Shown piece after piece: positions 47,560 to 59,493 of a stretch of DNA of 64,000 nt. Positions within the stretch are counted from its first letter, which is position 1. Each line of letters opens with the position of its first letter. Below the pieces are notes generated by a model, which did no database searches, had not been told where the DNA came from, and was given only the letters and a program-made list of their open reading frames with translations. Origin of the DNA: Escallonia rubra (Eukaryota; Streptophyta; Magnoliopsida; Escalloniales; Escalloniaceae); NCBI GenBank assembly GCA_033065855.1, contig JAVXUO010001132.1, positions 1 through 64,000 on the forward strand, read 5' to 3'. The position numbers and the translations under genes are program-made.

Positions 47560-48760
47560 CATCCTAAAGCTCATAAGAGCTTAAATATAAGACATCTGCC
47601 AGAGCACAAAGCCATATGAGCATGGATCCCAAGCAGAGATCTTGATAGAATTCTAACTCCTTAAGCTCCCAAGAGCTTAAGTTTAAAGCATTTTCTCGAG
47701 CACGATGCTATCTGAGCACTACTCCGAGCAAGACAATTTGATAGAACTCTCATTCTTAAGCTCCCAAAAGCTTAAGTCAAAGAGATATGCCTAAGCACCA
47801 TGCCCGAGCATACATCTCCATAGAATTCTAGCTTTTTAAGCTCCCAATAGTTCAAGTCTAAAGCGTTTGCACGAGCACGATGCTATCTGACGCTCGAGCA
47901 GGTACTTAGACAAAGTTTTCATCTTTAAGCTCCCACAAGCTTAAGTCCAAGACATTTACTCGAGCACAAAGCCATCAGAGCATGGATCCCAAGCAGAGAT
48001 CTGCTTGATAGAATTTGAGCTCCTGAAGATCTTGAGAGCTTAAGTTGAAGTGTCAACTCGAGCACACTGATATCTAAACATGGATCCCGAGTAGACAATT
48101 TGATATCATTTTCATCCTTAAGCTCCAAAGAGTTTAAATCTAAGACATCTGCCCAGGCACGATGATTTTCAAGCACCACACCAAAGCATACATCTTGATA
48201 GAATTCTAGCTTCTTAAGATCCCAAGAGTTCAGGTCTAAAAAGCTTACCCGAGCACGACACCCTTGTAGACACCTTAGATAGAATTCTCATCCTTAAGCT
48301 TCCAAGAGCTTAAGTCCAAGACATCTGCCTAAGCACAATGTTGTTCGAGCACCACACTCGAGAGGACATCTTGGTAGAATTCTAGCTCCTTAGGCTCCTA
48401 AGAACTCAGTCTAGAGCATCTGCTCAAGCACGACGTTATCCAAGCATTACACCCGAGTAGACACCTATCCTTAAGCACCCAAAAGCTTAAGTCCAAAACA
48501 ACTACCCAAGCATGATTCCATTTGAAGACCACGCCCAAGCAGACGTCTTGATAATATTCTAGCTCTTTAAGCACCCAAGAGCTTAAGTACAAAGCGTCAA
48601 AGCATCTGCTCAAGGATGATGTTATCTGAGCATAACGTCTGGGCAAACATCTAAGCATAATTCTTATCCTTAAGCTCCCTATAGCTTAAGTCAAAGGCCT
48701 CTATCCGTGCATGGTGTTATCCAAGCACGACTTTTGAGCAGACACTTTTGCAAAATTCTA
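47560..48760 (+). repeat. Tandem array of about 13 units, roughly 80-105 bp
   Basis: Units share AGCTCCCAAGAGCTTAAGTC, then a GACATCTGCCCGAGCACGAT-like core, then GATAGAATTCTAGCTCCTTA. Anchors recur near 47578, 47684, 47771, 47850, 47939, 48037, 48131, 48228, 48309, 48405, 48486, 48581 and 48682. Units are quite diverged. This is the 3' untranslated region of the retroelement under the Tat interpretation. Confidence 0.85.
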
Positions 48761-48764
48761 ACTC

Positions 48765-49195
48765 TTGCCCAGCTCCCAAGCAGCTGCTCGTGCAGAGCTC
48801 TTGAGCAGCTTGCCCAAGCATAACATGCTTGAGCACAGCTCTCAAACATCGTGTCTGAGCAAGCTTCCTAGCAGCGCGTTTGAGCAGAGCTCTTGAGCAA
48901 CGTGCCTAAGCATTGCATGCTCGCGCATCATGTTCAAGCATCGCTTTCAAGTATCGTGCCCAAGCATAGCATGCTTGAGCACAGCTCCCGAGCATTGTGC
49001 CCGAGCAAAGCTCCTAAGGCAACGTGCCCGAGCACAGCTCCTAAGGCAACGTGCCTAGGAACAGCATGCCCTACCATAACTCCTGATGAGTGTGCCCGAG
49101 CAGAATCCCAAGCAGCGTGCTCGAGCAAAGCTCCCAAGAGCATGCTAGGGCATAACACGTCCAACTTAACTCTTGAGCAGCGTGTCTGAGCACAT
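48765..49195 (+). repeat. Short-unit GAGCA-rich repeat array
   Basis: Words such as GAGCACAGCTCCCGAGCA, GTGCCCGAGCA and AGCATAGCATGCTTGAGCA recur irregularly, every 20-60 bp. This looks like a derived, higher-turnover extension of the preceding array, because both share the CGAGCA core. Confidence 0.75.
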
Positions 49196-49199
49196 CTGG

Positions 49200-49650
49200 T
49201 CACTAAGTGGCCAAATCTGAAGCACTTCTCATTCTTTGCTCCAAAAGCAGTGGGCATTATGATATAACTAAAATTGCACTCTCAATCAGCGAACGACACG
49301 TGTCACCTATGACTTTCGGTCAGGTTTGGTCAAATTAAGGAATTCGTAGTTTCCATATTAGGGTAATGAAGGGATTCTAATTCGATCTCTAAGGATCAGA
49401 CCAAAGGCCTAGCCGTCACTCCTAATTTTATTAGGGTTCTAATACCCATGTCTCTATAGATGAGACTCCCCCAAGTATGCAAACAACTATTCACACACAT
49501 ACACACCATAATTCTAGATTTGTCATAGTTCTAGTGTTCTACCATGTAGTTGCACTCTGACTTGAGATCGGATACCAAAAAAACTCAAGGACCTCTCTTT
49601 CAACACCACAAACCACAATAAGTAAATAAGCATATTCATAGTGGGTGTAC
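49200..49650 (+). mobile_element. LTR-like U3/R/U5 segment
   Basis: After the repeats comes GACACGTGTCACC, then a TATA-like GTCTCTATAGATGAG, a CTCCCCCAAGTATGC motif and a leader ending GACTTGAGATCGGATACC. This layout is familiar from plant gypsy LTRs in plus orientation. Exact ends and a target duplication were not found. Confidence 0.5.
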
Positions 49651-51033
49651 TCAAGGGATATAAATATACTTTCAATCTTTCATATTATAACTGAGAGAAA
49701 TTACAGCAATTCAACGGTCCCCAACCGCCATCCATATATATCATGATTTAATGAGCAAAGACTATTACACATAAAGCCTGAAAATTTTAATGCAGAATTG
49801 TATCTTAAACACGGCCTTCTTGAGCCCAATGCTAAAGCCAACCTTCCCAACAATAACCAATTCCCACAAAAGATAAAGCTCAAAGTGAAATCCCAATAAC
49901 TTGATACATATATGAACTTTTTCGTCGAAAAAGAAATTAGATTAATAATGGTTCATCACTAACCCCTCCAAGTGCAATCATCGATTCGTCGAACCCCGTA
50001 GACATCGCATAATCCGCTGTAACCACCAAAAACGTCACCTCAATCAACAACCAAACATCCACTGTGGGGAATTTGATGAGGATGAGAAATGGGTTTCCTT
50101 GCACTGTGCTGAAATGGGTTAATTCATGATGTGAATTGTAAGGGCTTTTGTGAGGATATAGATGACTATGGGCCGCGACGTGGAGAAGGCTGTGCTAACG
50201 GGATTAGTGTGGTGGTGATCTTGTGGTGTTTATGATGCAATATTAGTGTCAAAAAGGATATTGGTGCATAGGAGGTCATCGTTGATTTGGGTTTGGGGGG
50301 GGGGGGAGAGAGAGATGATGATGATGGGTTTTGACTTGGAAAGTGATTTTCCCTTATTATTTTCATAGAATATATCTTGAGAAATTTGCCTTCTTTTTAT
50401 GTGAATGGTAAATATTTTATGTAAACAGTTCTCAGTAAACATGCTAAACATCAGAAAATTCAAAAAATCTTTTCAAGAAATTTCTCTTAGTCAAATAAAC
50501 AGGCCTAAGTACTCAAATCTATAGAAAGTACACAAAAGTTGACTGTTTGTTCAGTTGTGTAAAGGCATCAAATCTATAGATTTTTTTTAAATAAAAAAAA
50601 AGAGTAAAGGCATGAACAACAGAAGCAGTGATAATAATTAAATACCATTCGGACTGAAAAAGTGCTTCAAAAACTAAAAAGAATTCATTCGTCATTTCAA
50701 TTCCGACTATTACTACATTTGAGCTTGTAATTTCTTACTTGTTTTGCTATTAGGGAACTTATTATTTCTTTGACTGGGATGATGAATCCCCACAACAATG
50801 TGCAAGAGCTACTAGTAAACTAATTGGATTCAGATAGAAATATGAAAGAAGAAAAATACATTCAAACTTGTGCCACGTTCAATGCATGAATTGCTAGAAC
50901 CGATTTGACAATTAATGCCTCTTAATCAACCCATAAGAAGGAAGATATGCAAACATTCAAAAAAAGAAAAAAAAAAGAAATCTCGGTATCTATTAACGAC
51001 AGAGGTCCTCAGCGAAAGATACATCATTGAAAG
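49651..51033. other. Intergenic AT-rich sequence
   Basis: No gene recognised. A run of G (50299-50310) and (GAT)n words (50314-50330) are present. Confidence 0.45.
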
Positions 51034-51724
51034 TAAGTAATAGAGTTAATTACACTTATGTCCCTGAGGTTAGAGTATAATTACAATTAAAGACACTAAG
51101 TTTCAAAAGGTATCAGCTATGTCCTTCCGTCCTTCATCCGTTAAAAAATTATACATTTTGATGATGTCATATGTTACGTATTTTTGAAATACCAATACTG
51201 ATCTTAATACAGATTTAAACCCTATTTTTTTGTCTTAAAAAAAAACCCTATTTTTTTCAAACTCTCTCTTTCTCTCTCCAACTTCCCTTACACTCTCTCT
51301 CTTTCTGCAACTCCCCAACCCCGTTGCCGCCCATCACGATCAAAGAGACGCCAATGAATTCAATATCGGTGGTTCTCGCTGTCCGATCTGTTCTACATTC
51401 ACAAGACCTTTCCCCAAAGTATTCGCGCAGAAGATTACTCAGATTGTCTATTTGATGCATAATTTGACATTGGCCTCTTGCAATGAGTAGTATCTATTAA
51501 TGAAAACATAAATAATCAAAATACAGTTCAATTCATTCATAAGATATTGGATAGAACAAAGAAGCAATCACGAAAGTTGCAAATTTATAGATGGATTGCT
51601 AGCGACCTTCACTGGCTTACACCAACTGTCGGAGACTTGTAGTTCGGGTGTGGGGTTGCAACACCAATTTGTTAGAGGCCGATACACCATTGACGTCTAT
51701 GCAGGCCAACATTTGTTAGAGGCC

Positions 51725-51905
51725 GATTCTTTGATGACAAGGCGTGTGCGGCGCATGAACTGTTCACGGAGCTGCTTCCGGCGCTTGTTGGGGATGCTGT
51801 CTCTGGGGATCACGAATCATTCCTTCGGCGGCACGTTGTCACCGATCTCGTGCATTTCTCCGTCGACCACCCACCACTCCGACTTGTCATCGGGCTTTTT
51901 CATTT
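51725..51905 (-). pseudogene. Captured host exon, protein not firmly identified
   Basis: The minus strand is one frame with a single in-frame stop. It reads MKKPDDKSEWWVVDGEMHEI, then GDNVPPKE, stop, FVIPRDSIPNKRRKQLREQF and MRRTRLVIKES. The Trp-rich and Arg/Lys-rich composition and the single TGA (one base from Arg CGA) indicate a decayed conserved exon. It faintly recalls the plastid protein pTAC12/HEMERA, but I cannot confirm that, so no name is assigned. Confidence 0.7.
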
Positions 51906-52032
51906 TCAACACGGGGGCTTGGGCTTGGGCTGCCGTCAGAGTGAGGCGAGGGAGGGGGCTTGGGCTGCCGGCGGTGTGTGGTGAGGGAGTGGGCGGCGAG
52001 ACCCTAATTTCAGATCTGGAGACCAAATTAAG

Positions 52033-52200
52033 TTGCAAAACCCTAATTTAAAAATTAGGGTTTCATTTGAAATCCTAAATTTAAGGTTTCAAAATCCTAA
52101 TTTTCAAATTAGGGTTGGATTTTGAAAGCCTAATTTTTAAATCAGGGTATGAAATCCTCCTAATTTCAGGGTTTCAAACCCTAATTTTAATCCTAATTTG
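52033..52200. repeat. Inverted CCCTAATTT / AAATTAGGG cluster
   Basis: AAACCCTAATTT and its complement AAATTAGGGTTT alternate several times, including one near-perfect 26-bp palindrome at 52039-52064. The cluster could form stacked hairpins. It lies near the right end of the MULE. Confidence 0.8.
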
Positions 52201-52408
52201 AAGAGAAATTGGGGAAGAGATAACTGAATGGCATTTGAAAAATTAAGTTCCTAAATCATGGGCAATTTGGTCTTTTCGTTTGAAACTGTTATGTATTTGT
52301 ATTTTTCGTCTAGTCAACGGATATAAGTGTAATTTGTCCAAACTATTGTCATTACCTGTAATTATACCCTAATATCAGGGACATAAGTGTATTTAGCCCT
52401 AAGTAATA

Positions 52409-53202
52409 AATAGAGCTACTATTTTCTACGAGTTTCATTACGGCTACCCGCTACTTGTTACTTTCTTGCCAGTAAAACTCTTGTGATTGTACTTACCGAT
52501 TACGTTGTACGCTCACTGTTGCAAGTGGTACAGATACATAACAAGGACCATTTTTCTCGATCAAAAGTTTGGTATGAACACTTAAATGCAGAATATAAAA
52601 TGGGCATTCTTAGATGTCTGAATCAAGTACAACTGTACAAAGGGTGAAAACGTAAAATTCGAAATAGAGATATTTTTGGGAGGAAGATGTGGTATGACCT
52701 GGTTGGACACTGTAAAAAACTGTAGAAAGGGAAGTGTGTGTTTACCCTCTGTGGTCTAATGATGGAACATTCCCTTTTAAACAAACATCATTAGTCCACC
52801 CAAAGGGATCTTCCAAACTCATTGGAGAACAAAAACACTTTATATTATTCAGTTGCCTTTTTTAGTGTTAGACAGAGAAGCTGGAGTCTAGAGAGGGAGA
52901 GAGAGAAAGGATACAAGACAAAAAAGGCTTTCCATCAATCAACACAAAAGCTGCTAAAATCATGTTACCTGCCCTTGATTTAATCTTGGGTTTGCTTTCT
53001 TGAGCCTCCCTCTCTCTGCAATTCTGCTCGTTTATTTATAGGGGAGAGGCAGAAAGAGAGAAATGGGTCTGTTACCAAACCCCCAGAGCTATTATTCCCG
53101 TTTGTTTCTTCTTGCTAAAATATATGTGAAGTAGTGATTTTTTTTTAGTTTCTTAATCAGGAAGTGTGAGATGCTAAGTGGGTTCTTTCGTATGTTACAG
53201 TA
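52409..53202 (+). promoter_or_regulatory. Promoter and 5' leader of the SnRK1 beta gene, with a probable leader intron
   Basis: GA-rich sequence at 52865-52915 and 53050-53062 looks like transcribed leader. A splice acceptor, TTCGTATGTTACAG, ends at 53200, two bases before the start codon, which implies an intron in the 5' untranslated region. An upstream ATG at 53063 opens a 23-codon reading frame ending at 53134 that would lie in the leader or the intron. The transcription start cannot be fixed from sequence. Confidence 0.5.
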
Positions 53203-56200
53203 ATGGGCAATGTTAGTGGCAGAAAAGATGAAGCTGGGCCCTCTGGAGCAAAGGAGGAGGAGGAGAGTGAGGAATACATGGAGTATGCACATGAGTCCAT
53301 GGTTCAGTCCCCTCCTCAAAGCCCTAGGGCTTGTCGGTCACCATTGATGTTCACTCCCCAGGTCAGCTTTGGGAATTTATGTACATCTATTCATGCATAC
53401 ATACCTACATATACGCGTGTGTGTCTGTACTGACTTGACCATTCTCAGGATCTAATTTTTATACGATTGTTGTGGATTTGTGGGTAGTTTCAATTTGGAT
53501 TCTTAAAAGTAGTCTTTGCTCTAGCAAGAAGAGAACTTCTTCTTGTAGGGATTTAAAAGTGTTTCACTAGTACGAGGAACTAATCAAGTATCAAGGAGTC
53601 CATTTGGCTGGTATTTTTGGAACCCTCTTCATAAAAAATAGTTTCTTTCAATACTGTTTATTTGCATGATGGAGGTCCCAAGTATATTGATCCATGTTAT
53701 GAGCCATTTTCTGCTAATTGTTTTGCTTCAAAACATCAAGGGGATACATTTTGTTTATTGAAGCTGAATTCACAACTCATTGATGAACCGTGCAATCGTA
53801 GCTATTGGAAATAGTGGACTCGCTTATTTTTACTACATTTATGGAGACTGGGTTCATAAGTTTGAGGAATCCATAAAGGGCAACAATTGACCTTTGATTG
53901 TACAGTTATTTGTTGCTTGGTTTGTTATACCTTCACGTGCCTGTGGAATTTGAAATGTAACTGTGTCAAAAATGAATACCATTTGCCTGTACCTTAAAGC
54001 CATACATTTATCAAATGGTGATAAAATTTGGAATTTCATTTGCCATTTAGGTCCCAATTGTTCCGTTACAAAGGCCTAATGAGATGCAGCTCCAAAGCAA
54101 TGATGCGAGGCAAAAGACAACAAGGCATGAGGCTATGCTTTTGGAGAAGGGGATACCGATGATAATCACATGGAACTATGATGGCAAGCAAGTGGCGGTT
54201 GAGGGTTCATGGAATCACTGGAAGACACGGTATGCAGGAGGGCCTCCTGAAGTTTCTTCTTCCACAATTGAGTTAACTTCATGCTCCTTATGACAGTTCT
54301 TGCCATGCCTGTTCGCAGAGAGTTCTTACAGAAATCGGGAAGGGACTTCTCTATTATGAAAGTGCTCCCATCGGGTGTTTACCATTACCGGTTTATCGTT
54401 GATGGACAGTGGAGGTATGCTCCAGACTTGCCACAAGAGCGCGATGATATGGGAAATGTCTTCAACATTTTGGACTTGCAGGTAAAGCTTAGACTTTTAG
54501 TCTCTTTATTTTAGGTGTCCTTGACGTACACATAGCTAGGTTCATAACTTTCTAGTAAGTTAGATCAGCTGTTATCTTCTTTGAGCTTCAGTTGTCCTAC
54601 TATCTGCGATTTTGCATGTGGTATACTTTCAACAAACTTGACCAAAGTAGAGCTGGTGACTGGTGGATGCCTCTGCCTATCTCTTTTCAAGTACGGATAT
54701 TTCGTATATTTCCATTGGTTGGAAGTTGATCATACCTAAATGGCTGATTAAGTGGATGTTGCCCTGAATATTTGCGTTGGCTGGAAGTTGATCATACCTT
54801 ATTGGCTGATTGAGTGGCTGCTACTTTATTGTTGCCTCATACGGACATGAGTGCATGATGCATTATGTTGGTCGATAACATGCACAACTGAAGGCATGCG
54901 TCCAGATTCCAGACACTGGATTATATACACCTAGTGTTTCAACATGTAGTATGATCCTGTGTTTCTTATTTGTGAATCTGAGATGATAACATTCTTAGCC
55001 ATATTTATTCAAAATAGAGTTCCTTCCAGCCAAGGGCTCTCTGTTGAAGCAAGTCTGTTATCGGCATTAATTCACTAATCTTTCTTCCTTTCCGGTTTAC
55101 TTCAAGAGTCACCTATCATATACCAAAGCAGTTCATATACATCACAACTCCTCAGGAAGATAGTTCTATCACCTAATTTCCTTGTTATTGGTGAGCTTCG
55201 CATGTAAGCCTTATTTGATGATTGAAATGACACATTTTTCACATGCTTTCAAGCGTGGACGTCCTGATGAAGCAATAGATGCTTGCTTATTATGAAATCT
55301 CTTCCTCCTTTTGTCTCATCTGTGCTTATTTGTGTAGTTAGTTGCATTTTCTAACTTTGGAGTCGTCGTAGAATGTGGTTCTTGAGTAACAGTGGATTAA
55401 TACATGGTCCATTATTGCTCAGACTTATTTTTATAGTATTGAGAACTCAGGCTTATATCAAAGCCTGTTCTTGATTTGGGTGTCTTATTCTTTGGACATC
55501 CTTTTGCTTTTTTGTGCCTTCACTAAATCCTTTTGTCTCGTAAAATTGTTGTGTCAAAAATTGCTTGGAGAATAACGTGCTTGCGCATGTACTTGTGTAA
55601 ATGGAAACCATTGTGTAGCGTCAATATGCTAAATCCATTGATGTAGGCTCTACCTCAAACAAAGACTGCTTGCTGCTTTAATTTATCATTGCAATAATTT
55701 CTTCTACTCTGCATTGGGTTTACTTGTCCTTGTAAATTTTACATGCTTAAAACCGGTAGGAGGTCCTTGCCATACCCTTTCCTGAGCAACTCTGTAATCC
55801 AATAGGTGCCTTATTTTGCCGGGAATATCACCAAAACCTAAATTTCCAGTCTCTAATACACGGCTTATCTAGGGAAAAACGACGTGGCATTACATTGGTA
55901 GTAGCTGAAGCCGGTTTCTGCATTTCCTAGTAGTTAAAAAACCCGAAAGCTCTACTTGTCATGCTTGAACATGACTGAAGATTGAGGCATGAGCTCTCGC
56001 TGTTGCTAGAGACTTGCACACATTTTATGATTTGCCTTAGATCTGAATTATGCACTTGCTAGAGGGGCCATGGGAAGTAGAGTCGTTTGTGAGGTTTAGC
56101 GAGTCTATAATTGTTTGCCTACCAAATATATGTTTCTCTGTGGCCTTGTAGCAACTTAACTGCTTTAGTGTCTCGTCGATCGGGCTGCTCCTCAAACTTT

Positions 56201-57291
56201 TGGTTATTGTCCCAGAGGCGTGAGCTCTCGCTGTTGCTAGACTTGCACAAATTTTACCATTTGCCTTAGATCTGAATTATGCACTTGCTTACCGGGGCCA
56301 TGGGTAGTAGATTCGTGTATGAGGTTTAGCCAGTCCATAATTGTTTGAGTACTAAATATTAGTGTCTCTGTGGCTTTGTAGCAACTTAACTGCTTTAGTT
56401 CCTCAACGATCAGGCCGCTCCTCAACGCCTGGTTGTCATCGGAGCTATTGATATATGCAATTATGTTGAAGTCTGAAAGAAAACACCAGCTCGAAATAGT
56501 TTCTTAAACAAGTTCTCTTAAACCATTAAAACTACTTGGTTGCCTAGGTATATATGTCTATAGAAACTACAGCAATCTGCCTGGGGTGCAGAACCTGTGT
56601 CTTGATACTCCCCTTTCTCCGAATAGTCATTTTGGTAAAAAATAAGCATGCTGCACACAGGCAAGGTACTTTATTTTCATGAGTAGATGTGGAGAAAGTT
56701 AATAAAATCTGAAAAAACATATTGGTAAATAATTCATGTGCCTCACGAAAATCTGGAAAATTTGGTGCCCTTTTGTCGAGGTCTTGCATCCAAATGCAAC
56801 CAGCGTTCCTGTAGTTCATGGAGCCTTTCTTCTTCTCTTGCCAAACAGTTGTTGGCATAAAGGATAGTATATGGTGAATCACCCCTCATTATCTATGTTG
56901 AATGCTACTGCTGAGCTTATCTGCTGAATTATGAACTGACTTGTGGATTTTGCAGGATCACGTCCCAGAAGTCCTTGATAACGTATCTGAGACTGAATCT
57001 CCTCCTTCCCCTATATCAAGCTATAACAATGCATCCTTCACTTTAGAAGATCTAAATGAAAAATTGCCTGAATTGCCTCCACTATTACGACAAACGCCTC
57101 TAGATAGACCGTCATCCTCCATAAACAGCCCCATGGTGTTGGAGAAGCCTTTATCTGCAGTTCTGGATCATCTATACATTCAGAGAGGTGGTAGTGGTGA
57201 ATCAATGGTGGCTCTTAGTTCTACACAACGGTTTCGTGAAAAGTACGTGACAGTGGTACTCTACAAATCCTCAAAGAAGGTAAAAAAGTGA
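53203..57291 (+). CDS. KINB2: SnRK1 protein kinase regulatory subunit beta (KIN-beta, GAL83/SIP2 type)
   Basis: Four coding exons: 53203-53361, 54051-54229, 54319-54481 and 56956-57291. All have GT-AG introns and compatible phases, giving 278 aa. The beta subunit scaffolds and localises the SnRK1 energy-sensing kinase with the alpha and gamma subunits. MGNVSGR starts with Gly2 in an N-myristoylation context. The CBM48/AMPK glycogen-binding-like domain spans about residues 90-167 ([35 protein letters not shown]), retaining Trp107, Trp110 and Trp144. The C-terminal ASC/KIS interaction domain is about 195-278 ([11 protein letters not shown], then [10 protein letters not shown]). Family lengths are near 280, so it appears complete. 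Intron 3 is 2.5 kb with a tandem duplication. The last exon ends VKK then stop; splicing at the GTAAAA inside it is possible but not favoured. The beta1/beta2 paralogue choice is uncertain. Confidence 0.93.
54711..54845 (+). repeat. Two-copy duplication in intron 3, about 67 bp
   Basis: GGAAGTTGATCATACCTAAA...GGCTGATTAAGTGG and GGAAGTTGATCATACCTTAT...GGCTGATTGAGTGG follow each other directly within intron 3 of the SnRK1 beta gene. Confidence 0.8.
55984..56440 (+). repeat. Tandem duplication in intron 3, 231-bp unit
   Basis: Copies starting at 55984 and 56215 share GAGCTCTCGCTGTTGCTAG, TTTGCCTTAGATCTGAATTA, GAGGTTTAGC and GTAGCAACTTAACTGCTTTA, at roughly 85-90% identity by eye. It lies in the large third intron and does not touch any exon. 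Confidence 0.9.
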
Positions 57292-59493
57292 AAATTTTGA
57301 GTTGGAAATATACATTATGAAGAATTTTGGACTTTCAAACCAATTGCTTTGGTTGGTGAGGAGATAGGCTATGTAGTAGAGAGTGCAATTTTTTTGTAAC
57401 ATTAATAACTTGTTTATGAGATTCCCATTGGTTTTGGATAGCGTAATCTACTCTTGCATTAGTAAGGTTTTATTCTTACTGACATCTCTATGAACTCAAC
57501 CTTAAATATTTTTATATGCGACGTCAATTTTTATCCACAACACCATGTGCTTGTCTAATAGGACTTTACAAAGTTGAATAAGCGTATCTGGCACCTGAAA
57601 TTCTGCTCTTTACTACTCAAGTTGAATGGTTGATGGTTCCCAATTTTGTCAGAGCTGCCTAAAACTGCTACTGCATAGCTGGTATGGCATAACTATTGGA
57701 GGCAAGGCACTAGAAAGAGCAAGACCTTGAAGGTCAACCCTGACCAGCTTGTTACATGCATATTATCTTAACTTCACTTCTAATGCTTGCGTCAAGTTAA
57801 TTGGTTGGATCTGGAAACTTCATTAAACCACCAGTATCGAACTTTACAGGTACAATTTCAAGTGGACATCTCAGAGCTTTATATGTAGAGCTAATCCTAA
57901 AATTTTGCCTGAAGCATACATTTAATCCGGTTTGAGTACATCATTACTTGAACGTTCAAAATTGGTACCTCGAAGTACTTCTTCGCCTTTAACCCTTTTA
58001 CCAAAACAAGAATCTATTTCCTCTAAGTTACACTCATCATGTCAAATTTTTGATCCAGAAACCTTTTGTTTAATGGGCTGGTTGCTTAAGTCTAGGCCGA
58101 GACATGGTTGTCTTGGTGATTCTGTGTAGCCTGTGCTGTTCTTGTATGAAAATTTTGACCCGCAAAAACGTTTGTTTGATAAGTCGATCACTCGAGTCCA
58201 GACTGAGACTACTGGAAGGGGGCTGTTTTGGTCATTCTGTTCTGCCTGTGCTGTTCTAAAAACTCTGCTGAGATTGGAGCTATAATGCTCTCTAACTTGA
58301 GAAAATTACAACTGCAGAATGGAATAAACAACATTAGTAGGCGAGGCATAACAATAAGCAAGCCTAAGTAGGGACTTGATATTCAGTAACTGCAGTTCTT
58401 ACTCTCACAATAAGAAGAGAGAGAACGAACTGACCCCTGCAAATGGTTATAGAAATTTTAGCCAACAGGCCATACTGGAAGATGATCTTCATCACCCAAG
58501 ACATTAAACAACGAGCCCCGCCCAACCCCCCTCGGCGCCCCCACCCAGAGGTCAACATGCCACTGATCTATTCATTGGGCTTTCGTCCTTGCAGAAGTTT
58601 CTTTAGAATTGGACACAAAAACAAGCCTGTATGCTAAACAGGGCACCAACAATGGTAGCTTCTCCCGTTCCAAGTGGGACTGGAATGCTTTTCACTTGAG
58701 AGAATAAATAAGAAGAGCTGACATGAGCCATCCCTGATCTTGATTGGAATTTAGGTACTTGCGTACAGGTAATGAACTGAAATATAGCATAGTTCTTTTG
58801 GTGATTCTGCATATCTTTCAAGGCTTTATGATCATCATTCAGAATGCATAAGTGGATTGGTCATACTTCGTATGCATCTTTGTTTTGGTACAAGAAATCA
58901 AAGGAGGGAAATCGAACAAGGTTCCCATCACAGGGGATTATATGTACACCGATTTATCCTGATTTTGGTAAAGGATTGTAGCCTATAGGCAGTTGCGGGA
59001 ACCTAGTCTTGGAATTGTATGTTTTTTGTATATAGAATCTGCGTCTGCATACAGATACTCAACAATAATTTCCCTATACAGCGTCATCAACTAACCAACC
59101 ACACTGATGAACTCCATAGTAGATTAACAATTAATTTATTGGATGTAACCATTGAATAAATTCTAGTCTGAGAGTCGCTCAACCTGGTGTTAATCTTGAA
59201 ATGGAATTTACTGTAATTTCGTGTCGAGAATTTAGTCAATGATCCTTTGTCTGTCATGTTACTTGGTATCCTGAACAACTGTACAATTGCATTTGTGAAG
59301 AAATTGCTTTCCCAATGGACATATAAACAGCTAAAGTTGAGAGTTACTTAAGATGAAAAATAGTATTCAAAACAAATGCCGTGTAGGCATTTCCTTGCAT
59401 TGAGAACTCACAAAATTGAATTGGGGAGGTCACAAGCAAATGGAATGCGCGTTCACGGCATGCTGCGACCGTTCTTGTTGCTGCATTATCATT
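57292..59493. other. Region between the SnRK1 beta and plastid-protein genes
   Basis: It contains the 3' flanks of two convergent genes. ORFs at 57932-58129 and 58443-58637 lack domains. Composition resembles untranslated or intronic sequence rather than repeats, and no transposon ends are obvious. Confidence 0.45.

Larger units (their letters stand above)
41900..49650 (+). mobile_element. Decayed Tat-lineage Ty3/gypsy retrotransposon, 3' two-thirds
   Basis: In order on the plus strand: protease tail, reverse transcriptase, RNase H and a second (archaeal-type) RNase H; then an antisense gag-like ORF (47229 to about 45480), tandem repeats (47560-49190) and an LTR-like end. The second RNase H is diagnostic of the Tat lineage, in which antisense extra ORFs and tandem repeats between pol and the 3' LTR are known. 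The integrase is missing, and a fragment of another transposon ends near 44768. The 5' LTR and gag are absent. Limits are approximate. Confidence 0.65.
51043..52399. mobile_element. Pack-MULE-like element with an exon-like insert
   Basis: The ends GAGTTAATTACACTTATGTC and GACATAAGTGTATTTAGCCC are inverted repeats extending at least 100 bp (including AGGTTAGAGTATAATTACA). They lie within a perfect 9-bp duplication TAAGTAATA (51034-51042, 52400-52408). The interior has GC-rich coding-like sequence at 51600-52010 and a palindromic CCCTAATTT region at 52030-52200. No transposase is visible. Confidence 0.88.

Noticed and set aside
47560..49195. CRISPR-like direct repeats
   Set aside because: Units are diverged, have no constant short repeat with unique spacers, and lie in a plant retroelement.
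53063..53134. Alternative upstream start for the SnRK1 beta protein
   Set aside because: This ATG opens a 23-codon frame that stops before the main start, and the MGN myristoylation start at 53203 matches the family.
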